Origin: Candidatus Methylacidiphilales bacterium
Lineage (GTDB): Bacteria; Verrucomicrobiota; Verrucomicrobiia; Methylacidiphilales; JAAUTS01
Direction of reading: 5' to 3'
Length of the DNA: 37,626 nt
Assembly: GCA_028713655.1 (NCBI GenBank)
Contig: JAQTNW010000035.1
Coordinates: 1-37,626 of the forward strand
A program made the translations under genes and the position numbers. Positions 24,361-32,563 of the stretch are shown one piece after another. Below the pieces are notes generated by a model. It was not told the origin of the DNA and made no database searches. It worked only from the letters and a program-made list of their open reading frames with translations. Within the stretch, counting starts at the first letter, position 1. The number at the start of each line of letters is the position of its first letter.

Positions 24361-25460
24361 TTTTCGAGGATAAACCTCGCGGCCGTCAGTGCGGATTCCG
24401 GCCGGTTGATCCGGTGCAGATTCTCACGCCACTGGCGCCAGATCGCCCCGTTGTTTTCCAGCGCCTTCTTCACCCATTCCGCTGTCTCCGCAGGCTGCTC
24501 CGCCAGCGCACCGCCATCGGCCCGACGCACCAGCTCCCAATTCCCCTCTTCCTGCCCCGGCACAACCTGGTTGAAAATGGGCGGGCATTCGGCGGCAATC
24601 GCCTCCTGGGTCGTTGCACCACCCGCTTTGGTGATGACCAGATGATGGCTCATCAGGAGTTGTGGCATCCGGCTGGTCCAGCCGATCAGCTCCACCCTGT
24701 GTTCCTGCCCCCTGCAAATCTCACGGATATCCGCGGTTAATTTTTCGTCCCGCCCCACTGCGATGCTCAGATCGATCTCTTCATGCGCGAGCAGGCGCCG
24801 CACCAGCTCGGGCGCTTTGGCCTTTCCGGAGTTGATGATATAAAGCACTTTCGGCCGCCCTGCCGCCGGGTCCAACGGAATGCAGCGCCGTTCCGGGAGC
24901 GCAAAATCCAGTTGCACCGGAAAACCAAAGACCTTCATTTTTTCCGAGGGCACGCCCGCCTTTTCCATCAGCGCAAAGGTTTCCGTATTGGGCACGACAA
25001 AGTATTCGCTGGGGGCCCGGTACCAGAGCGAATTGATCGAAATCGAATCCGTGACCACGGTCAGATGCAAATAATCCCTGCGCACGCCGCGCCTGGCCAG
25101 CCGTTCGATCAAAAAATTATAGGCCGGATAGGTACAGCAAACCGCCGCAGGCTTTTTTTCAGCCAGGGTTTTTTCCAGCACCTTTTCCAGCGGCGCAAAC
25201 GTAAACAGCGTGGACTCGAACAGGCGCGGCCTGTCCAGGAGCTTGTAAAACCATTGCCAGAGGCGTGGGGTCTTGTTGATGGCGCTGATATACAAGCGGC
25301 GCGTGAAACCATTCGTATGCGGGTAGGCGGTCTCGAACAAATCCAGCACTTCAACCCGGACTTTTTCGCCCCCCAGATGGACCAGAGCCTCACCCAAATT
25401 CCGCGCGGCCGAGTTGTGCCCTTCTCCAAAACCGGCGGTTAAAATCAGAATGGTTTTCAA
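24354..25460 (-). CDS. MGDG-synthase/UgtP-like glycosyltransferase
   Basis: This 368-residue GT28-type enzyme resembles monogalactosyl- or monoglucosyl-diacylglycerol synthases, which transfer a sugar from a UDP donor to diacylglycerol at the inner membrane. Seen: the N-terminal loop TAGFGEGHNSAARNL (G-x-G-H-x-x-A-A), the membrane-binding ETAYPHTNGFTRRLYISAIN segment, PAYNFLIERL, VVTDSISINSLWYRAPSEYFVVPN (acceptor site) and the donor-site ITKAGGATTQEAIAAECPPIF. Glycolipids would complement the phospholipid and lipid A genes here. The last codon and stop lie inside a 69-bp dispersed repeat. The next upstream gene on the strand (25521-25904) is 60 bases away. Confidence 0.88.
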   Translation of the reverse strand: MKTILILTAGFGEGHNSAARNLGEALVHLGGEKVRVEVLDLFETAYPHTNGFTRRLYISAINKTPRLWQWFYKLLDRPRLFESTLFTFAPLEKVLEKTLAEKKPAAVCCTYPAYNFLIERLARRGVRRDYLHLTVVTDSISINSLWYRAPSEYFVVPNTETFALMEKAGVPSEKMKVFGFPVQLDFALPERRCIPLDPAAGRPKVLYIINSGKAKAPELVRRLLAHEEIDLSIAVGRDEKLTADIREICRGQEHRVELIGWTSRMPQLLMSHHLVITKAGGATTQEAIAAECPPIFNQVVPGQEEGNWELVRRADGGALAEQPAETAEWVKKALENNGAIWRQWRENLHRINRPESALTAARFILEKI

Positions 25461-25520
25461 GAATGTGTGGATTGTGTTAAAGCGTCGTCGCGGATTAAAC
25501 CAGAGATCGCCAGCCTGCGG

Positions 25521-25904
25521 CTACAACAATCCTTCCGCTTCCAGTTGCTCCAGCCGCTTTTCGTTTAGATGATCGATCACTTCCTCAAGACCGGGCAGTT
25601 CGACCAGTACATTGAGCGGGAGCAGATTATCGGCATAGGGCAGACCGCTCGTTTCCACCACGCGGCGCCCTTTGGTGATATAGACCCAGGCAAAATCGTC
25701 CCCGGACACGACCCGGAATTGCAAATGATCGTCCCATAAAATATCATCGGTGGAGTGGACGGTAAAGGTGGAGGTCCCGGCCTGCGGCCCCGGATAGACC
25801 TGTTCCAGCCGGTCAAAGGTCTCCAGCCACCAAGCCGCAAATTCCTTCAGCTCCGCCTCAGTCAGGGGGCCTCCGAAAAGGCCGACATAGCTCTTGGAAA
25901 TCAT
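25521..25904 (-). CDS. hypothetical protein, 127 residues
   Basis: I do not recognise this family. The protein is acidic and soluble (MISKSYVGLFGGPLTEAEL ... EKRLEQLEAEGLL), without signal peptide or membrane segment; the middle looks beta-rich (STFTVHSTDDILWDDHLQFRVVSGDDFAWVYITKG) and the end is a charged helix. A convincing ribosome-binding site (TAGGA, ten bases before ATG) and codon use like its neighbours support a real gene. It lies 60 bases upstream of the glycosyltransferase on the same strand and is divergent from the SDR gene, so it may be co-transcribed with the glycosyltransferase. Confidence 0.7.
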   Translation of the reverse strand: MISKSYVGLFGGPLTEAELKEFAAWWLETFDRLEQVYPGPQAGTSTFTVHSTDDILWDDHLQFRVVSGDDFAWVYITKGRRVVETSGLPYADNLLPLNVLVELPGLEEVIDHLNEKRLEQLEAEGLL

Positions 25905-26014
25905 GGAAACATCCTACTTTGAAATCCAGAGTCGAAAACCTTAAATTCACGCGATTCTAGACAGCTTGCCAAACTTCGTTTAACGTTCTCCGTTTTCCGA
26001 ACAAAGGATAAGCT

Positions 26015-26992
26015 ATGATTTTAGTCACAGGTGGAACAGGTTTTGTGGGGCGGGAAGTGATCCGGCAATTGGCCGAGGCGGGACATTCAGTGCGGCTTCT
26101 GGTCCGCAACCCGGATCGTGCCCGGGAACTGTTTTCATCCACCTCTTGTGAATTGGCCCCGGGGGATATTCTTGACAAGCCATCCCTCGAAGCCGCCATG
26201 CGCGGCGTTCAGGCCGTCATTCATCTGGTGGGCATCATCTCCGAAGGCTGTGGCTCCACGTATCAACAGATTCATGTCGAGGGCACACGCAATGTGATCG
26301 AAGCTGCTAAAAACGCAGGCGTTAAACGCTACCTCCACATGAGCGCCATCGGCACCCGGCCCCATGCCCCGGCGCCTTACCACCAAACCAAATGGCAGGC
26401 GGAGGAAATCGTCCGCTCCAGCGGCCTGGCCTGGACCATCATCCGCCCCTCGATCATTTACGGTCCAAAGGACCATTTCACGACCCTCATTTCCCTCCTG
26501 CTTCAATTCCCTTTCAATCTATTGACGCTATTCGCGCTGCCTTGCCCGAATGACGGTGAAACCCTGCTCCAGCCCGTCCCGGTCGGCGATGTCGCCCGCT
26601 GCTTCATTCGCGCCTTGTCCAATCAAACCGCAGTCGGCAAGACATACGAACTGGGCGGTGAAACCATCACGTACGCCGACATGATGATCGCCATCGCGCG
26701 GACTGCGGGTCAAAATCCAAAGCTTGTGGACGCCGCCCTGCCCGCGAGCCTTTTCCTGGCGCCACTCCTCTTGCTGCGCGGTTACCGGCCGTTGTTGCTG
26801 CCTCTGCCTTCGGCTCTGGTCAAGGCTGCAGCCTGGCTGTTTGAAATCGTTTCCCCCATCCCGTTGCTCAATTACGGCCATGCCCTGATGATCGAGGAAG
26901 ATCACCATGCGGACACCGCCCAGGCGCGGGAAGACCTGGCGTTTGTGCCGGCAAATTTTAAGGATAATCTCGGGTACTTGAACTCGAAATAG
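26015..26992 (+). CDS. NDUFA9-type atypical SDR / NAD(P)-binding protein
   Basis: The 325-residue protein has the Rossmann start ILVTGGTGFVGREVI, then RLLVRNPDRA, AVIHLVGIISE, HMSAIG and the Tyr-x3-Lys motif YHQTKWQAE, followed by IIRPSIIYGPKDHF. This is the pattern of the complex I NDUFA9-like atypical SDR group, proteins that bind NAD(P) and often act in quinone, sterol or lipid metabolism or as assembly factors. The C-terminal half has two hydrophobic stretches (LFLAPLLLLRGYRPLLLPLP) that may touch the membrane. AAAGGA lies six bases before the ATG. Substrate unknown. Confidence 0.88.
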   Translation: MILVTGGTGFVGREVIRQLAEAGHSVRLLVRNPDRARELFSSTSCELAPGDILDKPSLEAAMRGVQAVIHLVGIISEGCGSTYQQIHVEGTRNVIEAAKNAGVKRYLHMSAIGTRPHAPAPYHQTKWQAEEIVRSSGLAWTIIRPSIIYGPKDHFTTLISLLLQFPFNLLTLFALPCPNDGETLLQPVPVGDVARCFIRALSNQTAVGKTYELGGETITYADMMIAIARTAGQNPKLVDAALPASLFLAPLLLLRGYRPLLLPLPSALVKAAAWLFEIVSPIPLLNYGHALMIEEDHHADTAQAREDLAFVPANFKDNLGYLNSK

Positions 26993-27218
26993 AACGGGGC
27001 GTTTTTCTCGCGCTAACCCGCAAAGCGCGCCAGGACAAATCCGCCAGATTACGGATTCGTCCGGTGTGCGAACATTCTCATCCGCAGATTTACGCAGACG
27101 AGCGCGGATTTTTAAAATCCAAACAAAAGTTTAGCCACATTCGGTGATCCCGACAGGGACTGCCGGGGTAAAACACAAGAATCACAAAGAACCATGAACA
27201 TAAAACCAAGAACGATCT
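26993..27218. other. intergenic repeats, including repeat A copy
   Basis: The gap holds degenerate palindromic text and one diverged copy of repeat A (27049-27073, three mismatches over 25 bases). Further short direct repeats (TCCGCAGATTTACGCAGAC type) follow. No gene is seen. Confidence 0.5.
27049..27073 (+). repeat. dispersed repeat A, diverged copy
   Basis: ACGGATTCGTCC and GTGTGCGAAC are kept, together with the preceding TCCGCCAGA. Three mismatches against the copy at 24311-24335. Confidence 0.6.
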
Positions 27219-27662
27219 TCAATCTGTGGATAGAATCTCGGCCTTTTGATTTGCGCTTTTTGCGTCATGGCCTGGAGCGGTTAACGCATTTTGTTCCTCG
27301 TCGTCCAGCAGCGTTTCGATCCGCGCGGCCAGCATCATGATCTCATCTTCCAACGTTTGCATGCGATTGCGGATACGCAGCTCCTCCAATTGATCGGCAA
27401 TCCAAAGTTTGTAGCCGGCCACGTTCATGACAAGATAGACCGCCTGCTGGGCCACGAGCGACCAGTGTTCACGGTATCCGGCCACGACAAGCCAGATGAA
27501 GTCGGCCACCATGAAAATCAGGAAACTGCTGGGTTTTTTAAGAAGGCACCAGTAAAAACCAAACAAGGAAAGAACTGTGGCCACCCATTCAGCGGGTGTG
27601 CTGAGGGTCAAAGTCCACTGGCCTGTGGCCAGCGATTGCCAAAGTGACACAAACAGGTTCAT
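27219..27662 (-). CDS. three-helix PnuC/SemiSWEET-like membrane protein
   Basis: This 147-residue protein has three membrane segments (about 23-42, 45-66, 70-90; PAEWVATVLSLFGFYW, SSFLIFMVADFIWLVVAGY, WSLVAQQAVYLVMNVAGYKLW). The arrangement is like one half of the PnuC nicotinamide-riboside carrier or a SemiSWEET sugar transporter, which work as dimers of three-helix bundles. After these comes a predicted coiled coil (DQLEELRIRNRMQTLEDEIMMLAARIETLLDD in two stretches) and a short polar tail. I chose ATG 27662 over GTG 27668. It stands alone; ligand unknown. A half-size transporter with a cytoplasmic coiled coil is unusual. Confidence 0.7.
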   Translation of the reverse strand: MNLFVSLWQSLATGQWTLTLSTPAEWVATVLSLFGFYWCLLKKPSSFLIFMVADFIWLVVAGYREHWSLVAQQAVYLVMNVAGYKLWIADQLEELRIRNRMQTLEDEIMMLAARIETLLDDEEQNALTAPGHDAKSANQKAEILSTD

Positions 27663-28103
27663 AACCACACACTTTCATTTCTCTTTCCTACCTGAAGCTT
27701 ACTCTTCGGTTTGAATTTGAGCAAGGCACCCAAAAAATATAAGCAGGGCTTACAGCGCTTAAGACAGTAAAGACCAAACCCTCTCTGTCGGCATTTATTA
27801 ACTTTAATGATATAGTTGAACGAATATCGTAATTTTAGATAAATTTAGACCTGTTTAGTCCTATAAGTCATTAATTTCACTCAAAAGCACTGTTACGTCC
27901 TATTCAATCATTCAGCCGTAGCATCCTTCCACTAAATCCACGCGTTTTTTACAAAAATACGGCCTGCGCCCCTCCATGTCCCTTCCTTCCACCACCGTTT
28001 TAACAAGTTAATAGCGGTAAATATCAGCCGCCGCTTTCGCCCCGGTCCAAATACCATCTTTGTGGTTGTCGGACGCAAGCCTTTCCCGCCATACTCGCAC
28101 CTT
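27663..28103. other. AT-rich promoter gap before the gmd operon
   Basis: Apart from the gmd promoter at its end, this 441-base gap has a possible second promoter, TTGAAC (27816-27821), 16 bases, GATAAA (27838-27843). The short reading frames in it are not convincing. No repeats of the A-C families were seen here. Confidence 0.4.
28066..28095 (+). promoter_or_regulatory. candidate promoter of the gmd-rmlB-rmlA operon
   Basis: TTGTCG (28066-28071), 18 bases, CATACT (28090-28095); then only eight bases to the gmd ATG, so the leader would be absent or one to two bases long. A weak but well-placed match. Confidence 0.35.
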
Positions 28104-29111
28104 ATGCCAACCGCGCTTATTACCGGTATCACAGGCCAGGACGGTTCTTATCTGGCGGAATTTCTCCTGGAAAAAGGTTATCAAGTTCACGGCATCATCC
28201 GCCGCTCTTCCTCCTTCAACACCGAACGGCTTGAACGGATTTACCAGGACCCGCATGACAGCCACGCCAGGATGTTTCTTCATCACGGCGACCTGAGTGA
28301 TTCGGTTTCGATCCTTCGGCTTGTACAAGACATCAAACCCGATGAAATTTATCATCTCGGCGCCCAAAGCCATGTCCGCGTCAGTTTTGATATTCCCGAG
28401 TTCACCGGCGACGTGACGGGGATCGGCACCCTGCGATTGTTGGAAGCAATCCGGCATTCCGGAATTCAAGCGCGGTTCTACCAGGCCTCGAGCAGTGAAA
28501 TGTTCGGGCTGGTGCAGGAAGTGCCGCAAAAGGAAACCACCCCGTTTTATCCCAGAAGCCCCTACGCAGCCGCGAAGGTTTATGCCTATTGGGTCACGGT
28601 CAATTACCGCGAAAGTTACGGTATTCACGCCAGTAACGGAATTCTGTTCAACCATGAATCCCCGCGTCGTGGCGAAACATTTGTCACACGAAAGATCACC
28701 CGCGCCGTGGCCCGCATCAAGGCCGGCATCCAGAAAAAACTGTTCCTCGGCAACCTGGACGCCAAGCGCGACTGGGGTTATGCGCCCGAATACGTCGAGG
28801 CCATGTGGCTCATGCTTCAGCAGGACAAGCCGGACGATTATGTCATCGCCACGGGTGAAACTCATTCCGTTCGCGAATTTTTGGAGGAGTCCTTCCAGCA
28901 CGCGGGTCTGGATTGGAAAAAGTATGTTGAAACGGACCCCAGATTTTTGAGACCCACCGAGGTCGATTTGCTCATCGGAGACGCAAGCAAGGCCAGGAAA
29001 GCGCTAAAGTGGCAGCCGAAAGTCACCTTCAAGGAACTTGTAAAAATCATGGTAAATGCGGACATCGAGGCCTTGCGCCAGGAAATGAGCGGAGAAAAAG
29101 TCCGCATGTAG
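28104..29111 (+). CDS. gmd: GDP-mannose 4,6-dehydratase
   Basis: Converts GDP-mannose to GDP-4-keto-6-deoxymannose, the precursor of GDP-fucose, GDP-rhamnose or GDP-perosamine. The 335-residue SDR shows the NADP site [17 protein letters not shown], the family-specific [38 protein letters not shown], catalytic Tyr-x3-Lys in [12 protein letters not shown], then [19 protein letters not shown] and [23 protein letters not shown] 28104 is chosen by family alignment. rmlB follows after three bases. No fucose synthase or GDP-4-keto-6-deoxymannose reductase is seen here, so the next step must be encoded elsewhere or the product is used by an aminotransferase. Confidence 0.97.
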   Translation: MPTALITGITGQDGSYLAEFLLEKGYQVHGIIRRSSSFNTERLERIYQDPHDSHARMFLHHGDLSDSVSILRLVQDIKPDEIYHLGAQSHVRVSFDIPEFTGDVTGIGTLRLLEAIRHSGIQARFYQASSSEMFGLVQEVPQKETTPFYPRSPYAAAKVYAYWVTVNYRESYGIHASNGILFNHESPRRGETFVTRKITRAVARIKAGIQKKLFLGNLDAKRDWGYAPEYVEAMWLMLQQDKPDDYVIATGETHSVREFLEESFQHAGLDWKKYVETDPRFLRPTEVDLLIGDASKARKALKWQPKVTFKELVKIMVNADIEALRQEMSGEKVRM

Positions 29112-29114
29112 TCC

Positions 29115-30185
29115 ATGAACCTTTTGATCACCGGAGGCTGCGGTTTTATCGGATCCAATTTCATCCGTCTCAGCCTGAACGACCCCGCAAACAACGGGCT
29201 TCATATCTTCAACCTGGATGCCCTGACCTATGCCGGGAACCCTGAAAACCTGAAGGATCTGCCTGCCGGACGCCATGAGTTGATCGAGGGCAATATCTGC
29301 GACAGCGCACTGGTCCTGTACCTGCTGCGCCGCCACCAGGTGGATGCAATCGTGCATTTTGCCGCCGAATCCCATGTGGACCGCTCCATTGATGCCCCAG
29401 CCGCCTTCGTTCAAACCAATGTGGCGGGCACCCTCTCCCTGCTGGAAGCCGCGCTGGCTTATTGGAATGAGGTGAAAGCCGGCCCCAAAAGCAATTTTCG
29501 GTTTCTTCATGTCTCCACGGACGAGGTTTACGGATCGTTGGAACCAACGGGCCCGCCTTTCACCGAAAGCTCGCGGTATTGTCCCTCAAGCCCGTATGCG
29601 GCGTCCAAGGCGGCTTCGGACCATCTTGCGCGGAGCTTTCACCACACCTACGGTCTGCCGGTGCTGGTCTCCAATTGCTCAAACAATTACGGACCCTATC
29701 AATTCCCGGAAAAACTCATGCCGCTGATGATTCTTAATGCCCTGGAACGCAAGCCGCTGCCGATATACGGGCGGGGCGACAACATCCGCGACTGGCTCTA
29801 TGTCGAGGACCATTGCCGCGCGCTCACGCTCATCTTGAAACAGGGGCGGCCCGGGGAAACCTACCTTATCGGTGGAGAGTGTGAACGCAACAATATCGAG
29901 ATCGTGGACGCCCTCTGCGGGGTTTTGAATCAATTGGCGCCGGGAGAGGACGCTTTCGATTACAAGCAGTTGAAAACATTCGTCACAGACCGGCAGGGCC
30001 ACGACAAGCGCTACGCGATGAACATTTCAAAAATTCGCCGGGAACTGGGCTGGCAGCCCCTTGAACAGCTTCAAACCGGCCTGCGCCTCACCGTGGAGTG
30101 GTATCTCAAACACCGGGACTGGTGTGAAAACATCGCCCAAAACCGTTACCAACGCCAGCGGCTAGGATTGGGACAACAAACCTGA
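29115..30185 (+). CDS. rmlB: dTDP-glucose 4,6-dehydratase
   Basis: Second step of dTDP-rhamnose and related deoxysugar pathways. The 356-residue SDR has LLITGGCGFIGSNFI, NLDALTYAGNPENL, HFAAESHVDRSI, HVSTDEVYGSL, the Tyr-x3-Lys in YAASKAASDHLARSF and NCSNNYGPYQFPEKL, followed by GRGDNIRDWLYVEDHC, all typical of RmlB. Gaps of three bases to gmd and rmlA show one operon. rmlC and rmlD are missing from the window. Confidence 0.97.
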   Translation: MNLLITGGCGFIGSNFIRLSLNDPANNGLHIFNLDALTYAGNPENLKDLPAGRHELIEGNICDSALVLYLLRRHQVDAIVHFAAESHVDRSIDAPAAFVQTNVAGTLSLLEAALAYWNEVKAGPKSNFRFLHVSTDEVYGSLEPTGPPFTESSRYCPSSPYAASKAASDHLARSFHHTYGLPVLVSNCSNNYGPYQFPEKLMPLMILNALERKPLPIYGRGDNIRDWLYVEDHCRALTLILKQGRPGETYLIGGECERNNIEIVDALCGVLNQLAPGEDAFDYKQLKTFVTDRQGHDKRYAMNISKIRRELGWQPLEQLQTGLRLTVEWYLKHRDWCENIAQNRYQRQRLGLGQQT

Positions 30186-30188
30186 CAT

Positions 30189-31091
30189 ATGAATAAGACC
30201 AACTCGCAATTAAAGAGAAAGGGGATCATCCTTGCAGGCGGCTCGGGCACGAGGCTCTACCCCATCACACGGCCCACAAGCAAGCAGCTCCTGCCTGTCT
30301 ATGACAAGCCCATGGTGTATTATCCGCTTTCCCTGCTGATGCTCGCCGGCATCCGCGATATCCTGCTCATCTCCGATCCTCAAAGTCTCCCTAACTACGA
30401 ACGTCTTCTGGAAGACGGCAGCCGTCTCGGCTTGAATATCTCATACGCGCCGCAACAAAAACCGGCCGGTTTGGCGGAGGCATTTCTGATCGGGGAATCC
30501 TTCCTGGACGGCCACCCTTCTGCCCTGGTCTTGGGCGACAATCTGATTTACGGACAAAATCTCACCGAATTGTTGCAGGGCGTTTCTGAACGAACCCAGG
30601 GCGCCACCATCTTTGGTTATCGTGTGATCAATCCCGCCAACTATGGCGTGGTTGAGTTTGATGCGGATGGCCGGATCCTGTCCCTGGAAGAAAAACCGTC
30701 GAAACCCAAATCCTCCTATGCCGTACCCGGCTTGTATTTCTACGATGGCAGCGCCGTTGCGCGGGCCAGAAAGTTAAAGCCTTCTGCGCGCGGCGAGTTG
30801 GAGATCACCGATCTCAACCGCGATTACCTGAAGGACGGCCAGCTTCATCTTGAGCTCTTTGGCCGTGGCAGCGCATGGCTGGATATGGGAACCTTCGACG
30901 ACCTGCTCGAGGCCGGAAACGTGGTCAAGGTGATTCAAAATCGCCAGGGCCTCAAGATCGCATGCTTGGAGGAAATCGCACTTTTTCAAAAATGGATCAC
31001 CCCGGCGGAATTGGATCGGTCGATTCAAAAAATGGGGTCCAATAGTTACAGCGAATATTTGAAATCGCTCGTTGCCGAAAACAGGATTTAA
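30189..31091 (+). CDS. rmlA: glucose-1-phosphate thymidylyltransferase
   Basis: Makes dTDP-glucose from glucose-1-phosphate and dTTP, the substrate of RmlB. The 300-residue nucleotidyltransferase has the signature GIILAGGSGTRLYPIT, then SKQLLPVYDKPMVYYPLS, LGDNLIYG, FGYRVINPANYGVVEFD, EEKPSKPKSSYAVPGLYFYD and WLDMGTFDDLLEA. It is the last gene of the gmd-rmlB-rmlA operon. The gene end (AGGATTTAA) lies inside a copy of the 69-bp repeat A. Confidence 0.97.
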   Translation: MNKTNSQLKRKGIILAGGSGTRLYPITRPTSKQLLPVYDKPMVYYPLSLLMLAGIRDILLISDPQSLPNYERLLEDGSRLGLNISYAPQQKPAGLAEAFLIGESFLDGHPSALVLGDNLIYGQNLTELLQGVSERTQGATIFGYRVINPANYGVVEFDADGRILSLEEKPSKPKSSYAVPGLYFYDGSAVARARKLKPSARGELEITDLNRDYLKDGQLHLELFGRGSAWLDMGTFDDLLEAGNVVKVIQNRQGLKIACLEEIALFQKWITPAELDRSIQKMGSNSYSEYLKSLVAENRI

Positions 31092-31153
31092 CGCGAAGGG
31101 TCCGCCAGAGGACGGATTTGTCCCGTGTGCGAACATAAGACGCAAAGACGCAG
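31085..31153 (+). repeat. dispersed repeat A, 69-bp copy overlapping rmlA end
   Basis: Near-identical to 24292-24360. As there, the repeat begins with the final codons and stop of the upstream gene. It may act as a transcription or mRNA-end structure. Confidence 0.75.
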
Positions 31154-31483
31154 AAGAAGACATTTTTTGGAGTTGGGGTATGCTGCATTTATCCCCCTGA
31201 CAAGGGGGAAGAAAAGGGGGTTTGCGTTGGTTGCGAAAAAGCGTCCGCCAAAGTCCGCCGCGGCCGACGGAGTGCGAACAAAAGGCGCAAGATGGAAGAA
31301 ATTTTTACCACGAAATACACGAAAGGAAGACATCTGTATTTTTTGCTTAAAAACTTACAAAGTTTAAATTAGAATTGAAGTGCCATTTGCATTGCTTTTT
31401 AACAATCAGTGTTTATCGGTGTCCACCTGCTCGCGACGAATGTCGGAGTCCGTGGTTCAAAATGTCTTTTGCTATGCATTAAA
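31154..31483. other. intergenic mosaic of repeats before the WaaG-like gene
   Basis: Contains one arm of a 24-bp inverted repeat (31181-31204), a GCGTCCGCC-type palindrome near 31236-31262, short ACCACGAAATACACGAAAGG text, and a segment (CTCGCGAC ... ATGTCGGAGT, about 31430-31450) also found at 22858-22879, apparently inserted in older sequence. TATGCA eleven bases before the ATG at 31484 is a weak -10 candidate. Confidence 0.45.
31181..31204 (+). repeat. left arm of 24-bp inverted repeat flanking the WaaG-like gene
   Basis: A 24-base run starting TGCTGCATTTATCCCCCTGA recurs exactly, in opposite orientation, at 32789-32812, 1.6 kb away on the other side of the glycosyltransferase gene. Similarity continues imperfectly on both sides of the core. 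Confidence 0.8.
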
Positions 31484-32563
31484 ATGGAACCTCATCTGAA
31501 AATCGCCTTTATACGCAGAAACTGGTCGCCTACGGGCGGCGCGGAAAATTATCTCGTCCGGCTTGTGAATCAAATTAAAGCGGCCGACTACCATGCCACT
31601 CTGCTCTGCGAATCCTGGAACCGCAATTCCGAACCTTTTGATGAAATTGCAGCCCTGTCGGTAGTCAGTCCCAATTTTTACAAACCCGCACGTTTCGCCA
31701 CACTGGCCAATCAGTATCTTGAAAGCCATTCTTTTGACGTCGTCTTCAGCCTCGAACGCGGCATTCGCTCGGACATCTACCGCGCAGGCGACGGAGTCCA
31801 TCTCAGTTGGTTGCAACATCGTTTGGTGGAAAGCCCGTTGCTCGGACGATTGCGGAACTTTTTCAATCCAAAAAACCAAGTCCTGAAACATCTGGAAATG
31901 GCCACATTCCATCCCTCCAACACACGGATCGTCATTGCCAATTCGGAGCTGGTGCGGGATGAAATCCTGCGATTTTTTGATTTTCCGGAAAATCAAATCC
32001 GGGTGGTGCCCAATGGTGTCGATGTCTCTTATTTTTCTTCCGGGAACCGCGCTGCCGGGCGCAGAGCCCTGGGCTGGGGAAACGCTGTATTTGTGGCGCT
32101 GCTGGTCGGCGCAGGCGCGGAACGCAAGGGCCATGCTGCGGCGCGGCGGGTGGAGGCACGTTTGAACGGAAAACTGCGATTGCACATCGTGGACAAACCC
32201 GCGCCCTGTCCTCTGCCGGATTTGTATGCGGCGGCGGATATTTTTTTATTCCCGACGCTCTATGATCCCTTTGCCAACGTGACCCTGGAAGCCATGGCGG
32301 CTGGACTTCCCGTGATCACCACGGCCTGCAACGGGGCTTCGCAGGTCATCGTGTCGGGACAAAACGGCTATGTCGTGCGCGACAGTCGCGAGACCGATAC
32401 AATGGCGGCCTACGCACTGGCCTTACTGGACCCCGAACTGCGCAAACGGATCGGCCACGCCGCCCGCAAAACAGCAGAGGAATATACCCTCGAGCGAAAT
32501 GTTAAAGAAACTTTGGCGGTACTGTGTCAAAAGTGTCAAAAGGGGTCTGTCAACTATTCCTGA
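31484..32563 (+). CDS. GT4 glycosyltransferase, WaaG-like
   Basis: This 359-residue GT-B enzyme resembles LPS-core glucosyltransferase WaaG. Seen: IAFIRRNWSPTGGAENYLVRLVNQI (donor/acceptor loop Gly-Gly), DVVFSLERGIRSDIYRAGDG, IVIANSELVRDEI, RVVPNGVDVSYF and the E-x7-E region FPTLYDPFANVTLEAMAAGLPVITT. The linker between VGAGAERKGH and PDLYAAADIF is about 25 residues shorter than usual. ATG 31484 gives the family start; the frame is open further up. The last residues (KGSVNYS) and the stop codon lie in the left terminal repeat of a transposase-derived element, so the original C-terminus was altered by that insertion. Role: addition of a sugar to LPS core or another envelope glycan. Confidence 0.87.
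   Translation: MEPHLKIAFIRRNWSPTGGAENYLVRLVNQIKAADYHATLLCESWNRNSEPFDEIAALSVVSPNFYKPARFATLANQYLESHSFDVVFSLERGIRSDIYRAGDGVHLSWLQHRLVESPLLGRLRNFFNPKNQVLKHLEMATFHPSNTRIVIANSELVRDEILRFFDFPENQIRVVPNGVDVSYFSSGNRAAGRRALGWGNAVFVALLVGAGAERKGHAAARRVEARLNGKLRLHIVDKPAPCPLPDLYAAADIFLFPTLYDPFANVTLEAMAAGLPVITTACNGASQVIVSGQNGYVVRDSRETDTMAAYALALLDPELRKRIGHAARKTAEEYTLERNVKETLAVLCQKCQKGSVNYS

Noticed and set aside
28008-28901. 297-codon minus-strand frame
   Set aside because: Antisense to gmd; no recognised domain.
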